Position numbers and translations under genes: made by a program
Part shown: one piece after another, positions 54,001 to 62,220 of the stretch
Layout: each line of letters starts with the position of its first letter
How positions within the stretch are numbered: the first letter of the stretch is position 1
The notes under the pieces: model-generated
What the model was told of the DNA's origin: nothing
Seen by the model: the letters and a program-made list of their open reading frames with translations, nothing else
Databases searched by the model: none
From: a virus
IMG/VR virus record: IMGVR_UViG_3300045922_000709
Span: 1 to 64,000 of that record
Strand: one strand, 5' to 3'
Length of the DNA: 64,000 nt

Positions 54001-55014
54001 TTGAGATAAATATTTTTGATATTCCTTAACTCTTTCGTTATTACCCCTTACTTGACCGCCTGTTTTATAAGCTTTATTTTTTGTAAAATATTCATCTACA
54101 AATTGCTCTATAACACCACCATGATGCATCATTGGCATACCGCCACCAGCACCACCTAACATATTTAACATACCCATCATGTTTCCCATGTTTGATCCAC
54201 CAGTAGCGTTTCCTTGAGGTTGTTGACTTTGTTCAACAGCTGTTTGCATGTTCATAACACCGCCAAGATTAGACATTCCCGCTTGTCCGGCTGCAAAAGC
54301 ATTATTCATGGCTCGATTTGTATTACCTTGACCTAAATTATTCGCCATGTTGAATAATTGAGGTATTTGAGAAAAATTAATCATTTCGTTTTTTTTACTT
54401 GAATTAGAACTAGGTAAAGTGTCTTTTAAAATTTCAAATTTTTCTAAATCGAAAACTTTAAGAGTTTTTGGATCTACAGTTGTTGCTACAATATCTTTTA
54501 ATTTAGCAGGAAAAACAATATCTCCGACTTGTGCTACAAAAGGTTCACCCCCTTCTTCATGAGTATAACCCCCTGTAAAGTCAGCTATTAATCTATAAGT
54601 GTTTCCTTCTGGTCTAAAAATATATTCGTTTCTTTCAACTTCAATTAATCTATTTTCATCGTTTTCTAAACCATCTTCTGCTATAACAGTATTATCTCTA
54701 TTTCTCATCATATCTTTAACTTGAGTGGCTTCTTTACCACCATATAAATAATTCAATCTATCTATATTTTCATTATCAAATTCTGCAATATCTGCTTTTG
54801 ATTGAATTTTATTTTTTTCTTGATTTCCTCTAATTAATCCTGAAATAGATCCTCCAATAGCACCTACCCCAGCACCAATCATTTGACCCATAGGTCCTCC
54901 AGCAATCATTCCTATTTTACCCCCTATTGCTTCTCCAGCAGCCGCATCGTTAGTTACAAAATTGTCTACAACTTGGGGACTGGGGCCAGGCGGAACCGTT
55001 AGCTTTTGATACAT
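48091..55014 (-). CDS. Giant mosaic virion protein with peptidoglycan-binding-like modules (2307 aa)
   Basis: Visible parts in order: a Gly/Ala-rich hydrophobic N-terminus (about 25-65: I-G-G-K-I-G-M-I-A-G-G). A beta segment follows, ending E-E-G-G-E-P-F-V-A-Q-V-G-D-I-V-F-P-A-K. Then four PG_binding_1-like modules (near 323-361, 475-545, 653-705 and 1075-1140; e.g. Y-Q-K-Y-L-S-Q-L-G-L-Y-N, I-D-G-I-W-G-P-K-T), most preceded by a E-E-G-G-E-V-like element. A P-I-Q-P repeat lies near 1170-1190. A long charged coiled coil runs about 1370-1620. (A-T-G-G)-type repeats lie near 1690-1730 and again near 1970. Two G-D-G-x-G-D-M-I-I-N loops resemble calcium-binding sites. A Gln/Asn-rich helical C-terminus closes the protein. 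It is likely an ejected or tail-associated protein that contacts the cell wall (inference). Confidence 0.7.
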   Translation of the reverse strand: MYQKLTVPPGPSPQVVDNFVTNDAAAGEAIGGKIGMIAGGPMGQMIGAGVGAIGGSISGLIRGNQEKNKIQSKADIAEFDNENIDRLNYLYGGKEATQVKDMMRNRDNTVIAEDGLENDENRLIEVERNEYIFRPEGNTYRLIADFTGGYTHEEGGEPFVAQVGDIVFPAKLKDIVATTVDPKTLKVFDLEKFEILKDTLPSSNSSKKNEMINFSQIPQLFNMANNLGQGNTNRAMNNAFAAGQAGMSNLGGVMNMQTAVEQSQQPQGNATGGSNMGNMMGMLNMLGGAGGGMPMMHHGGVIEQFVDEYFTKNKAYKTGGQVRGNNERVKEYQKYLSQLGLYNDEIDGIWGPKTEAAYDQFTLHHAQNNRTRENPFYLEDMRIFMQNRNLPNTRFEKDRNRVIKDYKAEAQKRAIEQSRIDNLWYNIPFDSLNQDTEKASRELEQNPQNTKVSFLNKIINKLTRNKYEEGGEVKGKLTKGGTDRVARYQQLLNKLGYNAGVVDGAWFTKDSKTSKTQDAYLRFLENNSNLAEQYGGKIPLEVLEDIYKKRNQQLSPVEIFSKNEQSLSNDNVLDNSYDEDMKNFRKNELIQEVFRNKNYPIIPPNVPSDNSSVYLRLPLNLLKVPRPQNRLPDHLLNFPKIYEEGGKVTRNLVPGGNERVAEYQDLLNKLGYNAGVVDGAWFTKDSKTSKTQDAYEQLLNAYPKLKEENYGKIPLEVLRQIYSNKISSNNSQQSDNSNSQLLDNSYDQDIKNFIESAVDNTPVFNFENRNGYSILFPNELSNKNRLSEYYLPSPFLNEAYKKKKAFDDSNAFYARYSDRKNIIKDFGEKYKDLFDKYFYDEITGDFFNEIEGIYGSDIINVAYYDRFMKNKLAQEANKAKPLDFSEVSKKLYEEVYEEYRKFIDFDSYKKFYEDAKKNANQHRIKNNPSSLSKPENKKPEILNKYKDGGEVDFDSIKEEDRLKYKYYLDNLQNKEEITETDPKKAIKQQYDNFKREYNVPSFNIGQFEQLQSLNKENENLGIYDNSFSKYAAFQPNVLDEFELMLKKYNNASKSNSQVASAQSNSQNSKNPQTSKPTKETLNRVKEYQTILNELGYDVGTPTGYWVSGNKNKSKTEEAYDKLLKEYQPNEQGYITLEMLRDIRDGKIKKKSNNIPNTSSSASSQTLSIQPPIQPPIQPPIQPPIQPPIRQDSLPSIQTPVQQTPSQQSDSPTTQAEPEPKTFYFLSQQKNSPFTSDIIDLFSGFYNAPDNENVETYNKRLEKFNEKAIEFDNEYGKGSFDNAFAEYMTVKRIEKAIEKLRFERGNNFKERDVIEKAFGRFSEDDYNSAPIKHKIKIIQHMMSKPKQYKQGGIVPIFRNGGVVPKFEEGGEVTSRKAQRLVKKKERIDLKEKKLREEGEARNKLNESKANLNKTKAEYEEKDNESLSEQQKQRRKSVETLTAQRAQEYETQALERKNAADEQQKAQEAKYQQKSDQLKQKVEDQKAESNLKLKEGERIAEKARGVSEKRSGIESANATRREDALQAITSRQQHKTAKYEARIDAKVAREEAKQKLDAVKGKIQKAPRYVKQEREEGESGHTPTKRTGKYQARTENIKDRLESKTERFEAKTEAQKAKNELKIARGRNLKRNQLEQLNDQEYSTYGNVRKLSKKAPERLQNPNIASNKNSQSGGGMFRNFNRIPGADEGYTATGGTATGGNASGGTATGGRATGGSVYFGGVKVEGGKAEGGTATSNSSVRQQQSGPGGGQQQSVGDGKGDMIINGATSETKQNSTSNTSSPLNFKEQARKNALEIAKGKLRLSLRNGTQRIEKKNMFRKGTKGVGDGDGDMIINAGGGGGGGEVVVTKERRVKPGKTEKRYDETAVAVKGTGKGKINFEDALKQLELDLKSGKGVKPNVIWWESAPPEIKKRAAEIAGKYNRKIEINGRNLRTYEEKTNDEVEEKEKIETKPGGSGPAQQQKTINNNTATGGSATGGSASIGPITINGQDPTAAASEASKRDKDLDDAALNAMKPGQFQRGKYNLLPPDADAAVFNPQYLNLKENQYRDLSDQNRMEAERQRQIMSGQIRNLGAGSALSNLGNASAQSFNQNRQINSEENQRAYQTDLQNIQIRNQENQYNNQLANTANEKNLSEIVDVRNTNAMNRFNATNKNFEAMQTDAQYIADKNEYKNYQQAQLDNINKYRAQRDALNRALLERQMKGGGAEFDKYTGATSQPGTQTPGTQTQTAGESTTGTGVNNNDENYTPSPFNPDYRPSPLMPPAENANNLGLLLGGLQYSGNIDPNKALNNLGKLQINKLRKGTRRIK
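51450..51509 (-). repeat. Five exact 12-bp tandem repeats (IQPP repeat)
   Basis: GAATAGGAGGTT is repeated five times without change (+ strand reading), encoding I-Q-P-P units on the minus strand in the 2307-residue protein. Exact identity shows recent expansion by slippage and marks a proline-rich linker of variable length. Confidence 0.95.
52930..53019 (-). repeat. 90-bp exact repeat (second copy at 53455-53544)
   Basis: The 90 bases at 52930-53019 are identical to 53455-53544. Both encode the middle of a peptidoglycan-binding-like module (Y-N-A-G-V-V-D-G-A-W-F-T-K-D-S). The other two modules of the protein (first and fourth) have diverged, so the two identical ones result from recent duplication or gene conversion. 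Confidence 0.9.
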
Positions 55015-55021
55015 CTTATAA

Positions 55022-58000
55022 TCATCTTAAATTACGTCTAAAAATATTAATTGTATTTATTAAAGTAAACTTATGGTCTTTATTTCTTTCGTTGTTAAAT
55101 ATCAATTTTTCTATTAAATATTTTCCTTTAAATCTTGCAGGTATTCGTTGATAATCTGGTAAATTATTTAATAAATTATATATTGTTTCAGAATATTTCA
55201 CGTTATTTAATATATCAAATATATTTAAATTATTATCTGAAGTTGCTGAAAAAGGTATTTTTATTTGATATTGAGAATTTGTATAATTAACATTATATTC
55301 AAATATATTATATTGCGGCTGAGATTTATCTACAACTTTTAAATCAACTATGCCGGAATATTGTTTTTCGTTAAAACATTCAAGTTTATAGAAAAAATTT
55401 AAAAATTTAACCAATTGATCTGAATTTCTAAATTCACAATTTACAATTATATTATCAAAAGTTTTACTTAAAGCAGGATCACCATTCGATACATATGTTA
55501 TATACGAGTCATAAAAATTATTTATATAATACCCCATGCGTTTTCTATCTGTTTCATATAAAACACCATCTCTTGTTATATAAAATTTATTATTTAAAAA
55601 ATAAGAAAGAGCTGGTGTATAATCATGAAAACTAGTCCATGTTTTTGTAAATAATGAATATGAAATAGTTTCATCTTTTATTTTAAATATAATTCGTCTA
55701 TTTGAGGGATCATATAAAGATAAAATACCATTGTTTATTTGTGTTTTATTTTCTATTTTATCTTTTAATAAATTTTGAAAATAATTAAATAATCCTTGCT
55801 CTGAAATTTCTTCAGGTGCATTACCATTAAAATAAAAAATCTTTTGCTGTAAATTGTCTACAAAAAAAACACCAAAAGGTGTGTTTAACACACTTCTGTC
55901 GTGAAGTGTTCCGCAATAACCTCCTTTTATATTATATATTTGATTCGGAGGCAATGCTAAAACACCACCAGTGCCTAAAATAAGCTCATTGGTTGTGCTT
56001 GGAACAATCGCCTTATCGTTGACAAAGGTTCTCCATAAAGACCGCTCTGTGTGGCAATAAAGTGTATTATTAAAATCAAATAAACTTGTTATTTGTCCTT
56101 TGTCTTTTGGAATTTCTTGAAAATTATTTGGTAAAAAATATTTGTATTTATCTGATTGTTCTTGTTCAATTGAATTTAAAGAATACACAATCCTGTTAGG
56201 AAATTCGACAATGTCGATTAAACCAAAAGGTTTTAATATAAATTTTTTAATTTCATTTTCTTTAGAGTATTGTATATTGTAACCAGAAGAATTACCCATT
56301 TCGGATTCATAATCTAAACAAGCAACTATATCATTTTTTGGATAATAAGGTACACCTGATTTAATTACATTTCCGTCGTTATCTCTTTCTACAGGTCGAT
56401 GTCGATATGCGCAATTTATATCTGATTCTACCGGTAAATAATGAAGCATTCTAAGTTCAGCACCGTTTTTATTAAATAATCTAAACCAACCACCATTCAT
56501 TTCGCCTGAAATTAACGGATCGTCTCCATAAGGCATTTTATAATCTTCGCCGCTCCATGCTACATAAGAGTTTCTATAATTAATTCTAATTGAATTTCTA
56601 TATGAAAACATAGAAATAAAAGTATCTCCATTATAACACAACAAACTATTTTTAATTTTTCTTAATCTTGTATTTATAGGAGTGTTTGTATAAAAAGTAT
56701 CTACTAAAATATATTCATTAGCATCTAATTCGCCATATTGACTTTTGTTTTCAGATTCTATCGAATATAAATATCTATAAGCATTTAATCCTGAATCTTT
56801 TTTAGCAATGGTTTCATTAGAAGGAATAGATGTATTAGTATCTAAATAATATAATGCATTTGCACCTGCAAGTTTATTTTTATCATTGTTTATTTCAAAA
56901 TTAGTAAAACAATCGTCAGGCCAAGTTTCTGCACCATCATTATTATGATAAGTTACACCTATTGAAGCTAAAATACCCCCTTCATATTCACTTTTATATA
57001 AATCTTTATCTAATTCCATGACAACTGACGATTCAGTGTCATACATATTTAAAGGATATTTACCTTTTATAATAGTGTTTAAGTTAGTAAATGTTTCAGG
57101 CCCTCTTATTTCACCATTAGATTGAGCATATTGATAAGAAGAAATAATATTTGTTTTATTTATAAATTTTGAATAAAATTTAATAGGATTTAACCATTGA
57201 CCAAACATATGAAAATACGGAGACCTTGGCGTTAAACTTAAAGGAAATTTAACGTCATCAGAATAATTACCTCTACTTAAATCATAAGCTGTTAATTTAA
57301 AATTAGGTGGTAAATCACCCGATGTTCCTGCATCAGCAGATGTAATGGTTCTTTTTTCATCAAATACTTCAGAAACAAAAGACGATAAATCAGCCACCGG
57401 TTTTAATCTACAACCATTTGGTATTTGAAAGTTTTTTTCTAAAAATACAGTTTCAGGGCTATAAAAAAATATAGAAGACCTGGCTATTGGATCAATTGAT
57501 TCAAACACAAAAGTCCCCACAGGTTCTTTTTGAGGAAATATTCCGTTATATTTTATTAAATCGTTAGGGTGACCGGGAAAATAAGTGTCATTTGAACCTG
57601 TGCCAATTTTAAAATATACTCGAGTCCCTATTTGACCTGAGATAAAATTATATCTTATTTGACCATTAATAAAAAATACAGCATTATAATCAACTATTAA
57701 AGTTTTACCAAAAAAAGGATTTTGTATTAAACTTGCTTTGTAATCTGTAACATCTTTGTCTCTATTTGAAACTCTTTTTTCTTTATCTTCTGTAGTTTTA
57801 AAAGATTCAAAATCACTATCGTCAGATCTAAAAACATTTGGTATAACCCCATCTTGCAACAACATATCGTTAGCAAAACCTTGTGAATACACACTTTTAT
57901 GACTAAATGTGTTTCTTTGTTGTCTTACTAAAGATATAGATTCAATTTGATCTTTAATTGAAGGATATTGGTCTAATATATCTTCTAAGTTTTTAATAAC

Positions 58001-59533
58001 AATACCTATTGGTCTTGCTTTAATAGGTTCTATATCAAAAGGGTTTAGACTTCTAGTAAAAAAAGGTAATTGCTCATTGTCAGGAATAGTCCAATGCCTA
58101 ATACCTTGGCCATATAAATCAGCACCTGTGAATTTATCAAAATAATAATCTTTTTCATTATATTTTACTGAAGAAATATAAGTGTTTAAAGGCCCTGTTT
58201 GAACATCTAAAGAATCATTAAATGAAAAATTTCTTATTATAAAACCAGCGTCTGATATATCGCTAAAAGGCTGATTAATAGATTCTCCCGGTCTTACGTC
58301 AGCAGGTATATGATGAACAAAAGTTTCTTCTCCTGTTTTTAGTTTAGCTACAATACCGAAGCTATATGTTTCTCCTCTTCTATATCCTTTTTTAAAATAA
58401 GTGTAATTTTCAAATTTATATAAAGGTTTTGCTTTAGTATTTAATGAAATTAAAGCTTCTTTTTCATAAAGCCATTCTAATTCTAATCTATTAGCTATTA
58501 ATTGCAAATCTACTTGTGATTTCTTTTTTAAATTAGCTAAAAACAATATGTTGTCTTTTTGAATTATATGAGCAGCACTTGAATAAATTGTTCTTATATC
58601 TGCAATTTGTTCAACTGTTAATTTCTCATCTTTTAATAATCCATCGAAAGTAACATTCATAGAAGATCCTTCTATAATTTTTCTTGCAAATATTGAAGAT
58701 TGAAAAGAAGAATCTCCACCAGTAAAATAAATTACAGCAATCTCTAAATATTTATAGTTTTCGTCAATGTTTTCTATATTAAGTTTTATAGATTTTGATA
58801 CAGGGGGTGCATCGAAATTTTCACCATCGTAATTTTGCCAATCTTCATCTGGGTTTTCATTAACAATAGGTATTATGTTTGTAACATAACCAAATCCTGT
58901 AGGGTCTAAATTTTCATTTAAATATCTTGCTGTAAACTGATAAACCCCGCATTTTAATTGACCGCCTTCTACAATCTTATCTAAAAATATATGAGGATAT
59001 TTATAGTTGTCTTGAAGTCTTAATTGATTACTAAGTTGTCTAAATTTTTCAACCGTATAATCTTTGTTTATGTTTATAACCCTTGGATAATTTAAATTAT
59101 CAACAAAATATACTAATATTTGACCATTAAAATCTTTTTTAGCTGTTGAATTAATATGATAATTTATATCGAAATTTAATCTTTGTTCAGGGTCTATAAA
59201 TCCATTTAACCAATAAATTGAGTCTAAATCATCTACAACAATATTGTAAATATTATTTTGTATATAACCTATTTGAGAAGAAAATTCAGATTTAGAAAAT
59301 ATAACAATTATGTCATCAATCTGACAAAATCCTAAAATAATTGAATTAGGTCTTTTTAAATTAAAATCACTATATATTTTAAAACCTTCTTCATTAGATA
59401 AAGAATAAGTTGAAGATCCATCGAGACTATTTAACACTACATTTCGAGCATCTACATATTGAGATTGATTTATTAGAGATGGGTGAACATCTTTATTTAA
59501 ACCTTTTTCAAAAGAATTTACATGATGATTCAT
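55022..59533 (-). CDS. Tail muzzle/nozzle-like protein (1503 aa)
   Basis: The N-terminus F-E-K-G-L-N-K-D-V-H-P, Q-Y-V-D-A-R-N-V-V and G-S-S-T-Y-S-L-S-N-E-E-G is the usual start of podovirus tail nozzle proteins (T7 gp12 / P22 gp10 style: F-x-x-G-x-N, then Y-x-x-x-x-N). The rest is beta-rich, with aromatic and Asn-rich strands throughout. In crAss-like phages a protein of this sort, the muzzle, closes the short tail. It directly follows a ring/neck candidate, the stop and start overlapping as TAATG, and precedes the 2307-residue protein by 7 bases, which fits that order. It probably forms the tail tip and conducts DNA and proteins out. Confidence 0.65.
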   Translation of the reverse strand: MNHHVNSFEKGLNKDVHPSLINQSQYVDARNVVLNSLDGSSTYSLSNEEGFKIYSDFNLKRPNSIILGFCQIDDIIVIFSKSEFSSQIGYIQNNIYNIVVDDLDSIYWLNGFIDPEQRLNFDINYHINSTAKKDFNGQILVYFVDNLNYPRVININKDYTVEKFRQLSNQLRLQDNYKYPHIFLDKIVEGGQLKCGVYQFTARYLNENLDPTGFGYVTNIIPIVNENPDEDWQNYDGENFDAPPVSKSIKLNIENIDENYKYLEIAVIYFTGGDSSFQSSIFARKIIEGSSMNVTFDGLLKDEKLTVEQIADIRTIYSSAAHIIQKDNILFLANLKKKSQVDLQLIANRLELEWLYEKEALISLNTKAKPLYKFENYTYFKKGYRRGETYSFGIVAKLKTGEETFVHHIPADVRPGESINQPFSDISDAGFIIRNFSFNDSLDVQTGPLNTYISSVKYNEKDYYFDKFTGADLYGQGIRHWTIPDNEQLPFFTRSLNPFDIEPIKARPIGIVIKNLEDILDQYPSIKDQIESISLVRQQRNTFSHKSVYSQGFANDMLLQDGVIPNVFRSDDSDFESFKTTEDKEKRVSNRDKDVTDYKASLIQNPFFGKTLIVDYNAVFFINGQIRYNFISGQIGTRVYFKIGTGSNDTYFPGHPNDLIKYNGIFPQKEPVGTFVFESIDPIARSSIFFYSPETVFLEKNFQIPNGCRLKPVADLSSFVSEVFDEKRTITSADAGTSGDLPPNFKLTAYDLSRGNYSDDVKFPLSLTPRSPYFHMFGQWLNPIKFYSKFINKTNIISSYQYAQSNGEIRGPETFTNLNTIIKGKYPLNMYDTESSVVMELDKDLYKSEYEGGILASIGVTYHNNDGAETWPDDCFTNFEINNDKNKLAGANALYYLDTNTSIPSNETIAKKDSGLNAYRYLYSIESENKSQYGELDANEYILVDTFYTNTPINTRLRKIKNSLLCYNGDTFISMFSYRNSIRINYRNSYVAWSGEDYKMPYGDDPLISGEMNGGWFRLFNKNGAELRMLHYLPVESDINCAYRHRPVERDNDGNVIKSGVPYYPKNDIVACLDYESEMGNSSGYNIQYSKENEIKKFILKPFGLIDIVEFPNRIVYSLNSIEQEQSDKYKYFLPNNFQEIPKDKGQITSLFDFNNTLYCHTERSLWRTFVNDKAIVPSTTNELILGTGGVLALPPNQIYNIKGGYCGTLHDRSVLNTPFGVFFVDNLQQKIFYFNGNAPEEISEQGLFNYFQNLLKDKIENKTQINNGILSLYDPSNRRIIFKIKDETISYSLFTKTWTSFHDYTPALSYFLNNKFYITRDGVLYETDRKRMGYYINNFYDSYITYVSNGDPALSKTFDNIIVNCEFRNSDQLVKFLNFFYKLECFNEKQYSGIVDLKVVDKSQPQYNIFEYNVNYTNSQYQIKIPFSATSDNNLNIFDILNNVKYSETIYNLLNNLPDYQRIPARFKGKYLIEKLIFNNERNKDHKFTLINTINIFRRNLR

Positions 59534-60264
59534 TATACAACACCTTTATTAAATGTATTAAAATCTTGTCTTAAATCAGTAGAGTTTGCATATCCAAAAA
59601 TAGATTGACCAATTGTAGGCAACAGCCTATTGTAAGCGTTTCCAATAGCTACAATCTCATCGGGCGAAGGCATGGTAATTGTCGATATAAATTTTAATAT
59701 TTTTTTTCTATATTCAGCATGATGAAATTTATATAATTCTGGGCTTGCGCCTTTAGTTTTCATATATTCTGCATATTTAAGTTTATATGTAAAGTATTCT
59801 ATACAAGCTTCTACAAAAAGAGCATGGTCAGGAACCAAAGGTAATCCGTGTTCATCTAAATGAAATCCTAAATAAAATAAATCTATTTCACCTTTTTCAT
59901 AAGATATAAACAATTTATCATTACTTACAGTGTAAGAATCCAAAGGTATTAAATGTGTAAATTTAGTTTTATCTATTTCACCTAAATGAAGTAAAGTGGT
60001 CGGTAAATTTGTTTTTCTTAAAAAAGTATCTCCATATTTTACTTGAACCACATTAATTAAATCACAAGGTAAATCTGCTACATGATTATTTATTTTTATT
60101 TTTTCATATTTATTCACCATTGTAGCAGTAAATCGATTTTGTTCCATAATGGAATAAATCCATTCTAATAACCTGTTTTCGCCAATTGTTTTATCTAAAT
60201 CAGAATCTAAATAAAATTGAGCTATTATAAATAAAGGACTTTTAAATCTTAACGTGTTTGCCAT
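59533..60264 (-). CDS. Neck/ring (tail adaptor) candidate (243 aa)
   Basis: A mixed alpha/beta protein starting MANTLRFKSPLFIIAQFYLD. It has a central beta part (C-D-L-I-N-V-V-Q-V-K-Y-G) and a helical C-terminus (A-L-F-V-E-A-C-I-E-Y-F-T-Y-K-L-K-Y-A-E-Y). This layout and the place just before the muzzle gene match the ring proteins that join portal and tail in crAss-like virions. No catalytic motif. The stop overlaps the muzzle start by one base. Confidence 0.5.
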   Translation of the reverse strand: MANTLRFKSPLFIIAQFYLDSDLDKTIGENRLLEWIYSIMEQNRFTATMVNKYEKIKINNHVADLPCDLINVVQVKYGDTFLRKTNLPTTLLHLGEIDKTKFTHLIPLDSYTVSNDKLFISYEKGEIDLFYLGFHLDEHGLPLVPDHALFVEACIEYFTYKLKYAEYMKTKGASPELYKFHHAEYRKKILKFISTITMPSPDEIVAIGNAYNRLLPTIGQSIFGYANSTDLRQDFNTFNKGVV

Positions 60265-60776
60265 CTTTGTTTTAAATAATTAAAAGCATAATCGAATAAC
60301 TTGTGTTTTACAAACTTAGAACTTTTAAATCTATAAAGTTTTTTTGTGTAATTTAATCTACCTAATTGAATAGAAGTGACTATTCTATAATAATAACCAT
60401 TAGAGTGTTCATTAAAGAAATATTGAGGACAACCTTCTGCAATACTCCCTTTAATATTATATAATGGCTTCATAACTAATAGTTTAATTCTACTTAAGCG
60501 CAATCCATAACTATTAAATATCTTGCTATTATATATAACTTCGTCTAAAATAGTTATAAAAAGTGATTTTAAATATCTTTTAAATTCTTGTCTAGATAAA
60601 GGTTTAATATCTAATTCTCTACATCTAAAACAATAAACTCTATAAAAAATAAAAAAACCCACCACAAGGTGGGGATTAGATAATCTTGAAAATACATGGG
60701 TATTAAAAGGAAATTGCTCGCTTATTTCAGATAAAGCGATGTATTTACTCTCCTTCTTTTTGATTGTCTTTTCCAT
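60249..60776 (-). CDS. Unknown basic protein in the neck gene group (175 aa)
   Basis: A Tyr-, Arg- and Lys-rich protein with no recognised domain. It overlaps the previous gene by 32 bases and the next by 16, so the frame is clearly used. Its codons 35-42 form a terminator-like hairpin plus T run (60651-60673), an odd feature for a coding region in the late operon. It may be a small structural or assembly protein. Confidence 0.6.
   Translation of the reverse strand: MEKTIKKKESKYIALSEISEQFPFNTHVFSRLSNPHLVVGFFIFYRVYCFRCRELDIKPLSRQEFKRYLKSLFITILDEVIYNSKIFNSYGLRLSRIKLLVMKPLYNIKGSIAEGCPQYFFNEHSNGYYYRIVTSIQLGRLNYTKKLYRFKSSKFVKHKLFDYAFNYLKQRWQTR
60651..60673 (-). terminator. Terminator-like hairpin inside a late gene
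   Basis: On the minus strand CCCACC (60673-60668) pairs with GGTGGG (60663-60658) around TTGT and is followed by seven T. It lies within the 175-residue gene, upstream of the ring, muzzle and giant genes. Confidence 0.5.
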
Positions 60777-61410
60777 CGTTGTTGTCGTAAGGTCTCATTG
60801 AAGCATAATAAGAAGTGTATTTTTGTAAAATATTTTGAGTTAATTCAGGAATCATATGAGCAGCTATCGGATAATTTGACTCTTCTGTATAACAATAACT
60901 ACCGTCACAAGTTGTATATTCTTTAACTTCTTCAGGATTTTTAAATATACCTCTAGCCGTTATATATTTCAACCCTTTTGGATTAATTACATATAGTTTT
61001 TTATTCATATAAAAAACTCTTGTTTTATCTCCAGTGTATTTTAAATTTTTAATATTTATCGCATGATGATATTTTATCATATCTATCGGTCTTTTATTAA
61101 CCGTTCCAACAAAAGTTATAAGCTCTATAATAGGTTCAGGAATTTCTTTTGTTTTCCAAATCACTGTGCCGCTTGAAAAACCTATTTCGCAACATTCAAT
61201 TTCATCAGCGCAATGTAATTCTAAACAGCCTAAATCTTGAACAACATCTTCATATATTGTATTAAAAGTTAAAAAATCTTTAAGTAATAAAAAAACTCTT
61301 TCGGAATTTATCCAAAATTTGATTTGTTCTAATTGAAGTTTTTCATCATCTGATGTTCTACCACCAGTTAAACTGTTTAATATATTATAAGAAAGTTCGC
61401 TTAATGTCAC
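60745..61410 (-). CDS. Neck/ring (head-tail connector) candidate (221 aa)
   Basis: The N-terminal helix pair (M-T-L-S-E-L-S-Y-N-I-L-N-S-L, then L-E-Q-I-K-F-W-I-N-S-E-R) resembles the start of phage neck proteins such as the gp4/tail-tubular type that sit under the portal. A cysteine-rich stretch (C-L-E-L-H-C-A-D-E-I-E-C-C) at about 58-70 is unusual and could hold disulfides or a metal. The C-terminus is acidic and Asn/Lys-rich. It overlaps its upstream neighbour by 4 bases. Confidence 0.5.
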   Translation of the reverse strand: MTLSELSYNILNSLTGGRTSDDEKLQLEQIKFWINSERVFLLLKDFLTFNTIYEDVVQDLGCLELHCADEIECCEIGFSSGTVIWKTKEIPEPIIELITFVGTVNKRPIDMIKYHHAINIKNLKYTGDKTRVFYMNKKLYVINPKGLKYITARGIFKNPEEVKEYTTCDGSYCYTEESNYPIAAHMIPELTQNILQKYTSYYASMRPYDNNDGKDNQKEGE

Positions 61411-61934
61411 GGCGCATAAGGTAAAGCAGGTGGATAAATAGAATTAACAAAAGTTATTGCAAAAGAATATATATCAATGCCTTCAGGATAAGTTTGTTCA
61501 TCATAAGTTAAAGAAGTTATTTCTAATTTTATTTTCCAAGAAGGATATAATCTTACAGCATTAAAAGAAGGAGATAAAAAAATGTCAGGAAAAGAAATAG
61601 TATTTTCATTTGAAACATATCTTGGATTATCGTCTTCGTCTAAAATTTCATATTTATGTCCAATTTCACATTCTTGATTTGATTCTATATATGCAAAAGT
61701 TAAAACAATACATGTATCTGTATCATTTGTAAAAATATTACCAATTACGCCAGTTTCCGTTATAGTAAATTTATTTTCTTGAATAATTACTGGCGAATTG
61801 TTACTTGTTGTTTCAGCATTCCATTCACCACTTCTAAACACTAAACTCTTACCTTCAAGATTATTATTAGCTTGAGGTTTTGAATTATTGTTTAATGGAA
61901 ATTCTTCAATTGTTATTTTCCGTCCGTTGCTCAT
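61407..61934 (-). CDS. Unknown beta-rich protein (175 aa)
   Basis: After a polar N-terminus (N-N-N-S-K-P-Q-A-N-N-N) the protein is beta-rich (S-L-V-F-R-S-G-E-W, I-V-L-T-F-A-Y-I, F-A-I-T-F-V-N-S-I-Y-P-P). The tone is that of a virion surface or tail decoration protein. G-K-S-L-V-F-R-S-G-E-W-N-A is reminiscent of short segments in tail fibres. It starts 29 bases inside the holin-like gene, an unusually long overlap. Confidence 0.5.
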   Translation of the reverse strand: MSNGRKITIEEFPLNNNSKPQANNNLEGKSLVFRSGEWNAETTSNNSPVIIQENKFTITETGVIGNIFTNDTDTCIVLTFAYIESNQECEIGHKYEILDEDDNPRYVSNENTISFPDIFLSPSFNAVRLYPSWKIKLEITSLTYDEQTYPEGIDIYSFAITFVNSIYPPALPYAP

Positions 61935-62220
61935 TTGATTTACCTAAATAAGAAGTTAAAAAATTTATAATTTGTTTAAAAAACAATTCATAAAAAGATG
62001 TTAAAACACAGTAGTTTATAACTAAAACTGGCCAAGTAGCATAATTTAAAATATAATATATAAAAGCTATAATTGTAGCTATAAAAAATGTAAGATATGT
62101 TTTTTGAGTTCTGTTTAATTCTTTTTTAAATTGAGCTTTTATAATATTTGTTATAAAAAATGTAATTGCAAAAACTAGCAATATATATTCTATATTAAAT
62201 AAAGAAGTTACCCATTCCAT
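61906..62220 (-). CDS. Holin-like membrane protein (104 aa)
   Basis: Three hydrophobic segments are visible, near 10-28, 42-60 and 64-82, separated by short charged loops (K-A-Q-F-K-K-E-L-N-R). The C-terminus is polar (G-K-S-N-E-Q-R-T-E-N-N-N). Size and three-TM layout fit a class I holin, which opens the inner membrane at the end of infection. It overlaps an XhlA-like coiled-coil/TM protein by 13 bases, a pairing known from other phages. Confidence 0.55.
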   Translation of the reverse strand: MEWVTSLFNIEYILLVFAITFFITNIIKAQFKKELNRTQKTYLTFFIATIIAFIYYILNYATWPVLVINYCVLTSFYELFFKQIINFLTSYLGKSNEQRTENNN

